A stretch of DNA of 64,000 bases from contig NZ_JAUZQF010000025.1 in assembly GCF_030718205.1 (NCBI RefSeq), positions 1 through 64,000 of the forward strand, in the 5' to 3' direction. Position numbers and translations under genes: made by a program. The notes beneath the pieces are model-generated. The model had not been told where the DNA came from. It was given only the letters and a program-made list of their open reading frames with translations, and made no database searches. This document shows positions 52,939 to 62,022 of this stretch, in pieces. The stretch's first letter is position 1, and every line of letters starts with the position of its first letter. This stretch comes from Nonomuraea turcica (GTDB taxonomy: Bacteria; Actinomycetota; Actinomycetes; Streptosporangiales; Streptosporangiaceae).

Positions 52939-54681
52939 TCAGGCGATGGCGGCGGTGACGCGGTCGGCGGCCTCGGCCAGTGGGATCTCCGACCTCTCGC
53001 CCGAAACCCGGTCGCGCAGCTCGACCAGGCCCTGCGACAGCCCGCGCCCGACCACCACGATGGTCGGCATGCCCAGGAGCTCGGCGTCCTTGAACTTGAC
53101 GCCAGGCGACACCTGCGGCCGGTCGTCCACCAGGACGCGGACACCGCGCGAGGCCAGCTCGCCGGCCAGCTCGAGCGCCGCCTCCACCTGGTTTTCCTTG
53201 CCGGTGCCGACGATGTGCACGTCGGCGGGCGCGACCTCACGGGGCCACACCAGGCCAAGCGGGTCGTGGGCCTGCTCGGCGATGACCGCCACGGCACGCG
53301 AGACGCCGATGCCGTAGGAGCCCATCGTGATGCGGATGGGCTTGCCGTCGGGGCCGAGCGCGTCGAGGCCGGCGGCGTCGGCGTATTTGCGGCCGAGTTG
53401 GAAGATGTGGCCGATCTCGATGCCCCGGTCGATGGACAGCTCCGCGCCGCAGCGAGGGCAGGGGTCGCCGGCGCGCACCTCGGCGGCCTCGATCGTGCCG
53501 TCTGGGGTGAAGTCGCGGCCTGCGACCACGTTGGCGGCGTGCTTGCCCGGCTCGTTGGCGCCGGTCACCCACGAGCTGCCGGTGACCACGCGCGGGTCGA
53601 CGAGATAACGGATGCCCAGCTCACGCAGGACCTGCGGCCCGATGTAGCCGCGGACGAGCCCGGGGTGCTTGGCGAAGTCGGCGGCCTCGAAGATGGCGGG
53701 CTCGCCGGGCGCCAGCACCGCCTCCAGGCGCTTGAAGTCCACCTCGCGGTCGCCGGGCACGCCGATGATCAGTGTCTCGATCTTGTCCGAGCCCGGCGTC
53801 GTGACCTTGACGACGACGTTCTTCAAGGTTTCGGCGGCGCTGATGGACAGGCCGTGGTGCTCGTTGACGTAGGAGACGAGGGTCTCGATGGTCGGGGTGT
53901 CCGGAGTGTCCATGACCCGCAGGGCCGGCGTGTCCTCGTAGGAGCGGGCGGCCGGGGCGGGCGTGGTGACGGCCTCGGCGTTGGCCGCGTATCCACAGGA
54001 ATGGCAGGCCACGAACGTGTCCTCGCCGGTCGGCGTGGGCGCGAGGAACTCCTCCGAGGCCGACCCGCCCATGGCGCCCGACTGCGCGAACACGATCTTG
54101 TAGCGGATGCCGAGCCGGTCGAAGGTCCGGATGTAGGCCTCGCGGTGCTGCTCGTAGGAGCGCTTGAGCCCGTCGTCGTCGAGGTCGAAGGAGTAGGAGT
54201 CCTTCATGAGGAACTCGCGGCCCCGCAGGATGCCGGCCCGCGGCCGCGCCTCGTCGCGGTATTTCGTCTGGATCTGGTAAAGGGTGACCGGATAGTCCTT
54301 GTAGGAGGAGTATTCGCCCTTGACCATGTCGGTGAAGAGCTCCTCGTGCGTGGGCCCGAGGAGGTAGTCGGCGCCCTTGCGGTCCTGGAGCCTGAACAGC
54401 GTGTCGCCGTATTCGGTCCAGCGGCCGGTGGCCTCGTAGTATTCGCGGGGCAGCAGGGCGGGGAAGAGCACCTCCTGGGCGCCCATCCGGTTCATCTCCT
54501 CGCGGACGATCCTGGTGACGTTTTCCAGCACCAGCTTGCCGAGGGGCAGCCAGGAGTAGATGCCGGGCGCCACGCGGCGGACGTAGCCGGCGCGGACCAG
54601 GAGCTTGTGGCTCGGCACTTCCGCGTCTGCCGGGTCGTCCCGCAGGGTGCGAAGAAACAACGACGACATGCGCAGCAACAC
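52939..54681 (-). CDS. proS: Prolyl-tRNA synthetase (bacterial type with editing domain)
   Basis: A 580-residue class II synthetase. The start is GTG 54681, with AAGGAG five bases upstream. Motif 1 is in VRAGYVRRVAPGIYSWLPLG, motif 2 in YQIQTKYRDEARPRAGILRGREFLMKDSYSF, motif 3 in ITMGSYGIGVSRAVAVIAEQ. An INS editing domain lies between motifs 2 and 3 (GGSASEEFLA ... FEAADFAKHPGLVRGYIGP), and an anticodon-binding domain ends the protein. Length is normal. Confidence 0.97.
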   Translation of the reverse strand: MLLRMSSLFLRTLRDDPADAEVPSHKLLVRAGYVRRVAPGIYSWLPLGKLVLENVTRIVREEMNRMGAQEVLFPALLPREYYEATGRWTEYGDTLFRLQDRKGADYLLGPTHEELFTDMVKGEYSSYKDYPVTLYQIQTKYRDEARPRAGILRGREFLMKDSYSFDLDDDGLKRSYEQHREAYIRTFDRLGIRYKIVFAQSGAMGGSASEEFLAPTPTGEDTFVACHSCGYAANAEAVTTPAPAARSYEDTPALRVMDTPDTPTIETLVSYVNEHHGLSISAAETLKNVVVKVTTPGSDKIETLIIGVPGDREVDFKRLEAVLAPGEPAIFEAADFAKHPGLVRGYIGPQVLRELGIRYLVDPRVVTGSSWVTGANEPGKHAANVVAGRDFTPDGTIEAAEVRAGDPCPRCGAELSIDRGIEIGHIFQLGRKYADAAGLDALGPDGKPIRITMGSYGIGVSRAVAVIAEQAHDPLGLVWPREVAPADVHIVGTGKENQVEAALELAGELASRGVRVLVDDRPQVSPGVKFKDAELLGMPTIVVVGRGLSQGLVELRDRVSGERSEIPLAEAADRVTAAIA

Positions 54682-54772
54682 GGCTACTCCTTGTTCGAAC
54701 CTCGATGGAGGCTTACAGGCTATCGAGTCGGGGCAGCCGCTCGCTCGGTGTTAAACCTCCGCCCCAGCGTCG

Positions 54773-55450
54773 TCAGATCGCCAAGGGTATCCAGCCGGCG
54801 ACGAAGGCGGCCAAGCAGACCGTGAACACGGCGGCGAAGACCGCCGACAGGGCGAGCGCGCGGACCCGGGCGCGGGCGTTCCTGCGCAAGACGAACACCA
54901 GCGCGACCGACAGCAGCCCGATGACCAGCGCGGGCAGCGGCCAGAACGACTGCCCGCCGTCGATGAAGCCGGGCGTCGCCCGGTCCACCACGTCCGCGAT
55001 CAGCACCGCGCCGACCGCGCCTGCCGCCAGGTCGCCCCAGACGTCGTCCCTGCGGGTGACGTACGCCAGCAGGCCCAGGCCGACCAGGAGGGCGAGCATC
55101 CAGTTGAGCCCGGCGGCGCTGCCGCCGATGACGTCGAAGGCCACAACGCCGCCGAGCGCCCCGGCTCCCAAGGCGGCGACCAGCGTGGACACGGCCGCCA
55201 GGAACGTGGTCAGCAACGCCCATCCGAACCCCGACGCGGTGACCCCGACGACCAAGGACAGGGCGAGGTACGCGTACGGCTCGTAGACGTGGCCGAGCCA
55301 TTCGGGTCCGCGGCCGGAGATGAGCATGCCGATGAGGCCGATCAGCAACCCTCCCGAGAAGGCCGCGACCAGATGACGTTCGATGCAGCGCAGCCGACGG
55401 TCGTATTCGGCGAAGTCGGCGTACTCGATGGCGGTGTTGTTCATCTCCAT
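54773..55450 (-). CDS. Integral membrane protein of unknown function
   Basis: A 225-residue protein with about six hydrophobic segments (LVAAFSGGLLIGLIGMLISG, YLALSLVVGVTASGFGWALL, TLVAALGAGALGGVVAFDVI, WMLALLVGLGLLAYV, LPALVIGLLSVALVFVL and LSAVFAAVFTVCLAAFVAGW). The N-terminal ~25 residues are cytoplasmic-like and acidic. ATG 55450 is used; ATG 55444 has a better-spaced AGGGA. It lies upstream of proS on the same strand with a 91-base gap. I do not recognise a family. Confidence 0.75.
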   Translation of the reverse strand: MEMNNTAIEYADFAEYDRRLRCIERHLVAAFSGGLLIGLIGMLISGRGPEWLGHVYEPYAYLALSLVVGVTASGFGWALLTTFLAAVSTLVAALGAGALGGVVAFDVIGGSAAGLNWMLALLVGLGLLAYVTRRDDVWGDLAAGAVGAVLIADVVDRATPGFIDGGQSFWPLPALVIGLLSVALVFVLRRNARARVRALALSAVFAAVFTVCLAAFVAGWIPLAI

Positions 55451-55549
55451 TCCCTGGTCAAACCCTCCCCTGGCGACTTATAGGGATGACCGGGCTCAGA
55501 TTATGCGACCGTACAGAAAAGGCAAATTTCGGTCATTACTTTACCAGGA

Positions 55550-55563
55550 CAAGCAATCGCTTG
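55550..55563. promoter_or_regulatory. TetR-type operator candidate, site 1
   Basis: CAAGC-AATC-GCTTG, a perfect 5-bp inverted repeat followed by GTT, lies 8 bases before the acyl-CoA dehydrogenase start at 55572. It matches site 2 at 57088-57101 in both arms and spacing. This suggests one shared repressor. Confidence 0.6.
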
Positions 55564-55571
55564 GTTAGCAT

Positions 55572-56522
55572 GTGTCCGTGTCGCTTCCCGATGAGCTCCG
55601 CGCCGTTGTCCGCGACTACCTCGCCGGCCGTCCCGGCGCGTCCTGGCCGGAGTTCGCGCGGGATGTGGGCGTAGCGGGGCTGATCGTGGCCGAGGAGCAC
55701 GGGGGCGCGGGATGCGGGCCGGCCGAAATGGCCGCCGTGGCGGAGGAGCTGGGCCGGGTCCTGTCGCCGCATCCGTTCCTGCAGTCGGCGGTGATGGCCG
55801 TCGCGGCGGCCGCCGGGTGCGGGGCGTCCGACCTGCTGGAGGCGCTGGCCGAAGGGGCCGCGACCGCGACCGTGGTGCTGCCGGGTGACGGCGAGCTGCG
55901 GCTGGAGGGGGAGCTGCTCACGGGGACGGTGCCGTACGCGCTGGAGGGTGAGCTGGTGCTGCTCTACGTCGACGGGCTGCTGGTCGAGGCCGTGCCCACG
56001 CGGCGGGAGCCGTACCCGACGATGGACGAGAGCCGGCCGTTGGCGCGGCTGGTCTTCGACGGCGTGCCGGTACGGCGGCTCGGCGACGGCTCGGCGTGGA
56101 CCCGCGTGCGGGACCTGGGCATCGCGGCGCTGGCCGCCGAACAGGTGGGCGGGGCGCAACGCTGCCTGGAGATGGCGGTCGAGCACGCCAAGCGGCGGCA
56201 CCAGTTCGGGCGGCCGATCGGGTCGTTTCAGGCGATCAAGCACAAGCTCGCCGACGTGCTGCTGCTCGTGGAGTCGGCCAGGTCGGCGGCCTCGGCGGCG
56301 GCGCGGGACGGGGTGTTCGCGGCGATCGCGGGGTCGTACTGCACGGAGGCCTACCTGACGGCGGCGGGCGAGAACATCCAGGTCCACGGCGGGATCGGGA
56401 TCACGTGGGAGCATCCGGCGCACCGCTACCTCAAGCGGGCCACGTCCGACGCGCAGCTCTTCTGCCCGCCCCAGGCCCACCGCGCCCGGCTGGCGGCGCA
56501 CGTCTTCGGGCCACCCGCCTGA
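55572..56522 (+). CDS. Short acyl-CoA dehydrogenase
   Basis: A 316-residue flavoprotein-like enzyme starting at GTG 55572. GVAGLIVAEEHGGAGCGPAEMAAVAEELGRVL is the N-terminal acyl-CoA dehydrogenase motif; ALAAEQVGGAQRCLEMAVEHAKRRHQFGRPIGSFQAIKHKLAD and NIQVHGGIGITWEHPAHRYLKRA are the C-terminal FAD-binding and substrate motifs. It is shorter than the usual ~380 residues and has a reduced middle domain, as in FadE partners that form heteromers. No second subunit is adjacent. It probably serves the CoA-thioester pathway encoded from 57126. Confidence 0.88.
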   Translation: MSVSLPDELRAVVRDYLAGRPGASWPEFARDVGVAGLIVAEEHGGAGCGPAEMAAVAEELGRVLSPHPFLQSAVMAVAAAAGCGASDLLEALAEGAATATVVLPGDGELRLEGELLTGTVPYALEGELVLLYVDGLLVEAVPTRREPYPTMDESRPLARLVFDGVPVRRLGDGSAWTRVRDLGIAALAAEQVGGAQRCLEMAVEHAKRRHQFGRPIGSFQAIKHKLADVLLLVESARSAASAAARDGVFAAIAGSYCTEAYLTAAGENIQVHGGIGITWEHPAHRYLKRATSDAQLFCPPQAHRARLAAHVFGPPA

Positions 56523-56545
56523 TCCCGGCCACCGGCCTGAGCGGG

Positions 56546-57031
56546 TCAGCCGCCCAGGAGTTCCTCCCAAGGGTGGCGGGTGTTGGTGCGGCGGGTCGTG
56601 TCGAGGGCCTCGGCCAGGCGCCAGAAGCCCGGCCGGGAGCGTACGGTGGCCCGGCCCATCGGGTCGATCGCGCGCAACTCGAACAGCACGCCCATCACGT
56701 CGAGCACGGCCGAGCCGCCGCTGCCCGGACCCACCTCGGTGACGAGCGAGCCCTCGTAGTCGGGGTACCGCACCTGCTCGGCCAGGAGTAAGGCCACCTC
56801 CGACGCGTACGGCCCGTCGCGCCACTCGATGTGCCAGCTGTGATCGGACCCCCGCCACCAGGTCAGGTCGCGGCACGACTCGATAAAGTCCGCCTCGCTC
56901 GCCAGAGCGGCCATCACCCGGCCGAACGCCTCGTACCGGCGGGCACTCGTGAGCGAGAGGCCGTCGTCGCCGTGATCGAGGACCGCCGCGTCCTTCGGCC
57001 GCCTCAGCGCGTGCTTTCGCTTCACAGGCAT
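56546..57031 (-). CDS. Conserved hypothetical protein
   Basis: A 161-residue protein I do not recognise. It begins with a basic segment MPVKRKHALRRPKD, then LSLTSARRYEAFGRVMAALASEADF and WHIEWRDGPYASEVALLLAEQVRYPDYEG. It has no signal peptide or membrane segment and no known catalytic motif. It is convergent with the acyl-CoA dehydrogenase gene and divergent from the LLM oxidoreductase gene; codon use matches its neighbours, so it is likely real. Confidence 0.6.
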   Translation of the reverse strand: MPVKRKHALRRPKDAAVLDHGDDGLSLTSARRYEAFGRVMAALASEADFIESCRDLTWWRGSDHSWHIEWRDGPYASEVALLLAEQVRYPDYEGSLVTEVGPGSGGSAVLDVMGVLFELRAIDPMGRATVRSRPGFWRLAEALDTTRRTNTRHPWEELLGG

Positions 57032-57085
57032 CCACTCTGATCGCGCCCGCGCCCTTCCCGCAAGTGTTCGCTGCTGATACGCTCT

Positions 57086-57103
57086 ACCAAGCGAGCGCTT
57101 GGT
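57086..57103. promoter_or_regulatory. TetR-type operator candidate, site 2
   Basis: ACCAAGCG-AG-CGCTTGGT is a perfect 8-bp inverted repeat, containing CAAGC-N4-GCTTG at 57088-57101 as in site 1. It lies 22 bases before the LLM oxidoreductase start at 57126 and about 55 bases before the divergent hypothetical gene's start at 57031. The form is typical of TetR-family operators of acyl-CoA catabolism. Confidence 0.65.
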
Positions 57104-57125
57104 TTCCTACTGTGCCGGAGGCGCG

Positions 57126-58193
57126 ATGACGTCCCTACGGATCAGCCTGGGGTACGAACTGGAGGTCCGCGGGCGCACCCGCGAAGTCGAGCAACAGGCG
57201 TTCCACAACGTGGTCGACCAGGTCGTTCTGGGCGACCGCCTGGGCTTCGACACCGCCTGGTTCGTCGAGCATCACTTCACCAGGGGCTTCTCCCACTCCT
57301 CCGCCCCCGACCTGGTCCTGGCCGCCATCTCCCAGCGGACCGAGCGCATTCACCTCGGGCTCGGGGTGGTGCTGCTGCCGTTCCAGTCCCCGATCCGCAC
57401 GGCCGAGCGCGTCGCCACGCTGGATGTGCTGAGCGGCGGCCGGGTGGAGTTCGGGACCGGGCGCGGGGCCTCGCCGCTGGAGTACCAGGCGTTCCAGCGG
57501 CCGTTCGAGAAGTCCCGTCAGATCTGGGAGGACACGCTGGAGGCCACGCTGGCCATCTGGCGGGCCGACGGCGAGCCGATCAGCCGGTCGAACGAGTTCT
57601 TCGAGATCCCCGACGTGGCCGTCTACCCGCGGCCGGTCCAGGAGCCCCATCCGCCGGTGTGGGTGGCGTCCACCTCGCTGGAGGGGTATCTGGCGGCGGC
57701 CAAGCACGGATACAACCTGCTCGGCATGACGATGCTCAAGGGCATCGACGACGTCGCCGCCGACATCGCGAAATATCGGGAATGTCTTGCCGAGCATGGC
57801 TTCGACCCGTCGAGCCGCCGCGTCGCCCTCATGATCCCCTGGTTCGTCGCGCCCACGCGGGACGAGGCCAACGCCACGGCCGCCGACGCCGTCCTGTGGT
57901 ACATCCGCCGCCAGGTCAACCTCGTCACCCCGCCCGACTACTACGACGCCCGCCACGCCACGCACCGCGTGCTCGGCCAGCTCGCGGCCGGGCTGCCGCC
58001 CGATGAGGCCATGGCCACGCTGCGGGAGCACCTGATGGTGGTGGTCGACGACGTGGAGGGCTCGCGCAAGGCCCTGGCCAGGATCGCCGAGGCCGGCGCC
58101 ACGGATCTCATCATCCAGGCCCAGGTCGGCGGGCTGGCGCACGAGCGGGTGTGCGAGTCGATGACGCTGTTCATGACCGAGGTGGTGCGCTGA
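57126..58193 (+). CDS. LLM class flavin-dependent oxidoreductase (luciferase-like)
   Basis: A 355-residue TIM-barrel flavoenzyme from ATG 57126, which has GGAGG four bases upstream. AFHNVVDQVVLGDRLGFDTAWFVEHHF, ERIHLGLGVVLLPFQSPIRTAERVATLDVLSGGRVEFGTGRG and PHPPVWVASTS are standard bacterial luciferase-family motifs. It uses reduced flavin to oxygenate an unknown substrate. It is first in a run of plus-strand genes including CoA ligases and a ferredoxin reductase that could supply electrons. Its stop overlaps the next start by one base. Confidence 0.9.
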   Translation: MTSLRISLGYELEVRGRTREVEQQAFHNVVDQVVLGDRLGFDTAWFVEHHFTRGFSHSSAPDLVLAAISQRTERIHLGLGVVLLPFQSPIRTAERVATLDVLSGGRVEFGTGRGASPLEYQAFQRPFEKSRQIWEDTLEATLAIWRADGEPISRSNEFFEIPDVAVYPRPVQEPHPPVWVASTSLEGYLAAAKHGYNLLGMTMLKGIDDVAADIAKYRECLAEHGFDPSSRRVALMIPWFVAPTRDEANATAADAVLWYIRRQVNLVTPPDYYDARHATHRVLGQLAAGLPPDEAMATLREHLMVVVDDVEGSRKALARIAEAGATDLIIQAQVGGLAHERVCESMTLFMTEVVR

Positions 58194-59254
58194 TGGCCCG
58201 CTGGCTGACCCGCGACGATCTCGGGGCCGGCGCGCGTGCCGCCGAAGGGCTCCTGCTCGTCTCCCCCGACGCCTCGAGCGTCTTCCCGCTGAGCCAGGAC
58301 GACCGCGCGGCCGCCGCCGGGCTGACCGCGGCGGCGCTGCGGGCGGCCGGGGTCGGTGAGCGGGACCGGGTCGCGGTGGCGCTCGCCGAACCCGCGGGCG
58401 CGCTGTGGAGCGCCGCCGCGGCCGACGTGGCGCAGGCCGCCGCCGACGTGGGGCCGCGCGGGCGGATGCGGCTGCACCACGCGCTGTCCGCGCTGCGCGC
58501 CACCACGCTGGTGGCCACCCCGACGGGCGCGATGGACTTGCTGGCCCGCCTGCACCTGGAGTTCCTCCTGGACCCGCTGGACCTCGGGCTCAGGAACATC
58601 GTGCTGACCGGCGAGATCGCCTCCAAACGGACGATCGGCCACCTGGCGGGCGAGTTCGGGGCGAGGGTCACCGAGGTGTACGCCAGCCCCTTCGGCGGCA
58701 CGCCCCTGGCCTGGCGGGAGGCCGAGGAGGACCCGCTCACGCCGCTCGCGGACGGCATGCTCGACCTGGCCGCCCTGGCCAAGGACGAGGCCCCCGCCCC
58801 TGGGACCGCGCTGGCCGAGCTGGTCGTCACCCCGCACGGGCACTCCACGCTCGGCGACGCGGTGCTCCGCACCGGGCAGGTGGCCAGCCCCGGCGGCGCG
58901 GGCATCCCCGCGCCGGCCCACACCGTGGGCGAGCACGTGCTGGTCAGGGGCGTGTGGCTGGCGCTGCCCCGGATCGAGAAGGCCCTGTCGAAGATCGATG
59001 GCGTGGCCGGCTGGGACCTCGCGATCAGCCGGCAGGGGACGCTGGACGCGGCCGTCCTCACCGTGACGTTCAACCGGGAGAGCCTGGTCGGCAACCCCAT
59101 GTGGCGCTCGCGGATCCAGCAGGCCGTTCAGGCGCTGACCCCCGTGTCGATCAGCGTGGAGATCGCCCAGGAGGTCTCCGACACACCCCGCCCCGGCACG
59201 GTGAACGACCTGCGCGGCCACCACCTCGGCCGGGATCGCGCTCTCATCACCTGA
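58193..59254 (+). CDS. PaaK-like AMP-binding-related protein lacking P-loop
   Basis: A 353-residue protein whose ending (PVSISVEIAQEVSDTPRPGTVNDLRG) resembles the C-terminus of phenylacetate-CoA ligase (PaaK) and whose middle (LGLRNIVLTGEIASKRTIGHLAGEFGARVTEVYASPFGG) resembles its second half. I cannot find the ATP-binding (TSGTTG-like) signature or the catalytic Lys, and it is about 80 residues shorter than PaaK. It may therefore be a non-catalytic partner or a diverged enzyme. It overlaps the LLM gene by one base and is followed 9 bases later by a full CoA ligase gene. Confidence 0.7.
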   Translation: MARWLTRDDLGAGARAAEGLLLVSPDASSVFPLSQDDRAAAAGLTAAALRAAGVGERDRVAVALAEPAGALWSAAAADVAQAAADVGPRGRMRLHHALSALRATTLVATPTGAMDLLARLHLEFLLDPLDLGLRNIVLTGEIASKRTIGHLAGEFGARVTEVYASPFGGTPLAWREAEEDPLTPLADGMLDLAALAKDEAPAPGTALAELVVTPHGHSTLGDAVLRTGQVASPGGAGIPAPAHTVGEHVLVRGVWLALPRIEKALSKIDGVAGWDLAISRQGTLDAAVLTVTFNRESLVGNPMWRSRIQQAVQALTPVSISVEIAQEVSDTPRPGTVNDLRGHHLGRDRALIT

Positions 59255-59263
59255 GGGGGACCG

Positions 59264-60808
59264 ATGACGCCGGACTGGGGGACGCTCCCCCGCATGCTGC
59301 GCGATCAGGCGGCGCACCACCCCGACGCCACGGTGATCGCCGAGGGCGGCACCCGGGTGACGCTGCCGGAGCTGCGGGCGAAGGCCACCGAGATCGCCCG
59401 CGGCCTCATCGCCCTCGGCGTCGAGCCCGGCGACCGGGTGGCGATGTGGGGGCTGAACTCGGCGTACTGGGTGGCGCACGCGTTCGGGATCTGGGACTCG
59501 GGAGCGGTCATCGTGCCGCTGTCGTCACGGTTCAAGGGCATCGAGGCTGCCCAGCTCATCGAGAAGACCGGCGCGAAGGTGCTGATCATCGGCGAGGGGC
59601 CCACGGCGGTCCCGCTCGCCGAATTGCTCCCGCCGCTGCCCGGCCTGCGCCACACGATCGTCCCCCCGGCGTCGGAGTTACGCGCCCTCGCCGCGCGGGT
59701 CTCCGCGCGGGAGGCCGAGGACCGGGCGCTCGCCGTCGGTCCCGGAGACCTGTGCGAGATCATGTCCACGTCGGGCACCACGGGCACGCCCAAAGGCGTC
59801 ATGCTGGACCATGCCCAGGTCCTGCGCGGCTACTGGGACTGGTCGGAGATCGTCACCCTGAACGAGGACGACCGGTATCCGGTCATCGCCCCGTTCAGCC
59901 ACGGCTTCGGGCTCAACGCCGGGCTCATCGCCTGTGTCATGCGGCGGGCCACGATGGTGCCGATCCCGATCTTCACCCCGGACGCTCTCATGTCACTCAT
60001 CTCGGCCGAGCGCGTCACCATCCTGGCCGGGCCGCCCACGTTGTTCCACCGGATCCTCGACGAGCTGGACCGCGGCCCGTGGGACGTGTCGTCGCTGCGC
60101 GTGGCCATCTGCGGGGCCGCCGCCGTGCCGGCGACGCTGATCACCCGGCTGGTCGAACGGGTCGGCCTGGAGCGGATGATCAACGCGTACGGGCTGATGG
60201 AAGGCACGGTCGTCTCCATGACCAGGGCCGGCGACCCCATCGACGTCGTCGCCAACACCACGGGCAGGCCCGTGCCCGGCATCGAGGTCAAGATCGTCGA
60301 TGACGACGGCAAGGAGGTCGCGACCGGCGAGCGCGGCGAGATCCTCCAGCGCGGGTACGGCGTGATGCGGGGCTACTGGAACGAGCCCGCGCGGACGGCC
60401 GAGGCCGTGGACGCCGGCGGCTGGCTGCACACGGGGGACGTCGGCGTGCTGGACGAGCAGGGCAACCTCGCGATCGTCGACCGCAAGAAGGAGCTCTACA
60501 TCGTCAACGGCTTCAACGTCTCGCCCGCCGAGGTGGAGTCGCTCCTGCTGCGTGAGGGGTCGCTCGCCCAGGCCGCGGTCGTCGGCGTGCCCGACCCGGC
60601 CTCCGGCGAGGCCGGTGTGGCGTACGTGGTCCCGCGGCCCGGCGCGAGCGTCGACCCCGGTGGCCTGATCGCGTGGGCGCGGGCCAACATGTCCAACTAC
60701 AAGGTCCCCAAGCGGGTCGTCGTGGTCGACGCCCTGCCGGTCAACGTCAACGGCAAGATCGATAAGCTGGCTCTCCGTGATCGGGCGAAGCAGGCGCCGG
60801 GCGAGTAG
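59264..60808 (+). CDS. Acyl-CoA ligase (FadD3-like)
   Basis: A 514-residue adenylate-forming ligase. The phosphate-binding loop is TSGTTGTPKG from residue 169; the adenine-contacting motif is YGLMEGTVV; the hinge is GDVGVLDEQGNLAIVDRKKELYI; the catalytic Lys is in NVNGKIDKLALRDR. It activates a carboxylic acid as AMP ester and loads it onto CoA. Overall it resembles FadD3, the ligase for steroid C/D-ring acids (FSHGFGLNAGLIACVMRRAT). GGGGGACCG precedes the ATG. It is flanked by two related but incomplete enzymes. Confidence 0.9.
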   Translation: MTPDWGTLPRMLRDQAAHHPDATVIAEGGTRVTLPELRAKATEIARGLIALGVEPGDRVAMWGLNSAYWVAHAFGIWDSGAVIVPLSSRFKGIEAAQLIEKTGAKVLIIGEGPTAVPLAELLPPLPGLRHTIVPPASELRALAARVSAREAEDRALAVGPGDLCEIMSTSGTTGTPKGVMLDHAQVLRGYWDWSEIVTLNEDDRYPVIAPFSHGFGLNAGLIACVMRRATMVPIPIFTPDALMSLISAERVTILAGPPTLFHRILDELDRGPWDVSSLRVAICGAAAVPATLITRLVERVGLERMINAYGLMEGTVVSMTRAGDPIDVVANTTGRPVPGIEVKIVDDDGKEVATGERGEILQRGYGVMRGYWNEPARTAEAVDAGGWLHTGDVGVLDEQGNLAIVDRKKELYIVNGFNVSPAEVESLLLREGSLAQAAVVGVPDPASGEAGVAYVVPRPGASVDPGGLIAWARANMSNYKVPKRVVVVDALPVNVNGKIDKLALRDRAKQAPGE

Positions 60809-60841
60809 GTTGGAAGTGCGCCCACTGCCCCAGGAGCTGCC

Positions 60842-62014
60842 ATGTTGCGCCTGCTGGCCGGGGCGGCCGCACGTACGTTCGGGGCGCGCGCGGCCGTCGT
60901 CACCGGCGCCACGACGCTGACCTTCGCCGACCTCGACCGGTTCTCCGATCAGGTGGCCGCCGGCCTCGCCCATCGCGGCGCCCGCGTCGGCGACGTCGTG
61001 GCCCTGGCGCTCCCCGACGGGCCCGAGTTCGTGATCTGCTACGTCGCCGCCGCGAAGATCGGGGCGGTGACCGCGGGCATCGGGACCGATCGTGTGGAGC
61101 TGCTGACCATGCTGGATCCGGCCATCGTCATCACCGTTCCGCGGGTGCCGCCGCCGCTTGCCGGGCTCGACGTGGTGACGCTGCCCGCCGAGCGCGGCGA
61201 GCGCGGACGGGACCCCTACGACCCGGCTCGGCTCGGCGGGCTGTGCCGGGCGGAGCCGCCCCCGCCGCCGTTGCCGCCCGACCCCGGCCGTCCGGTGGTG
61301 ATCACGTTCACCTCGGGGCGGACCGGGCCGCCCAAGGCCGTGTTGTTCGGCAACCGCCAGCTCGAGGCGATCCGCGCCCACGGGGCCGGTGATCGATGGG
61401 CCACCGGTGAGGACGCCCGGCTGGTGCCGCATCCGCTCGGGCGGCTCGGGTTCGCCACCCGGCTGCCGATATTCCTCCAGACCGGGCGGACCTGCCACGT
61501 CCTGCCCGCGTGGAGCGAGGACGCCGCGATGCGGGTGCTGCGCGAGCACCGGATCGGCGTGTTGCAGGGCAGCCCGGTCCAGCTCTCGCGCATCCTGGCC
61601 TGCGGCGGGGATCTGCCCGACCTGACCCTCATCCTGTCCAGCGGCGCGCCCGCCCCGCCCGAACTGATCAGGGAGCTGCGCGACAGGTACGGCGTGCCGG
61701 TCTGCAACCGGTACATCTGCACCGAGGCCGGGCTCGGGCTCGGCACGCGGCCCGACGACCCGCCCGAGGACGCGGAGGTGAGCGTCGGCAGGCCGCGCGG
61801 CGGGGTGGACGTGTCCATCCGGGACGAGGACGGCCGTCTGCTGCCTCATGACGCGCACGGTGAGGTGCTTCTCCGCTCGGACGCGGTCATGAGCGGCTAC
61901 GTTGGCAACAGCACCGGGCAAACGGTTTTCGCCAAGGACGGGTTCGTGCGCACGGGCGACCGGGGATACATCGATCGCACCGGCCGGTTGCATCTGGTAG
62001 GACGCGTGTCTTAG
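60842..62014 (+). CDS. AMP-binding enzyme lacking the C-terminal domain
   Basis: A 390-residue adenylate-forming protein. The loop reads TSGRTGPPK (157-165), with Arg160 for the usual Thr. The protein stops at GRVS after DRGYIDRTGRLHLVGR, exactly at the hinge before the small C-terminal domain (about 100 residues with the catalytic Lys). The next gene begins 8 bases later, so no C-terminal remnant exists in another frame. It may perform only adenylation or may borrow a domain in trans. ATG 60842 has GGAG nearby. Confidence 0.8.
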   Translation: MLRLLAGAAARTFGARAAVVTGATTLTFADLDRFSDQVAAGLAHRGARVGDVVALALPDGPEFVICYVAAAKIGAVTAGIGTDRVELLTMLDPAIVITVPRVPPPLAGLDVVTLPAERGERGRDPYDPARLGGLCRAEPPPPPLPPDPGRPVVITFTSGRTGPPKAVLFGNRQLEAIRAHGAGDRWATGEDARLVPHPLGRLGFATRLPIFLQTGRTCHVLPAWSEDAAMRVLREHRIGVLQGSPVQLSRILACGGDLPDLTLILSSGAPAPPELIRELRDRYGVPVCNRYICTEAGLGLGTRPDDPPEDAEVSVGRPRGGVDVSIRDEDGRLLPHDAHGEVLLRSDAVMSGYVGNSTGQTVFAKDGFVRTGDRGYIDRTGRLHLVGRVS

Positions 62015-62022
62015 GAGGCGGC

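Noticed and set aside
60842..62014. Truncated AMP-binding gene as a frameshift or pseudogene
   Set aside because: The frame ends cleanly at the domain hinge, the next gene starts 8 bases later with its own strong ribosome-binding site, and no C-terminal domain remnant exists in another frame.
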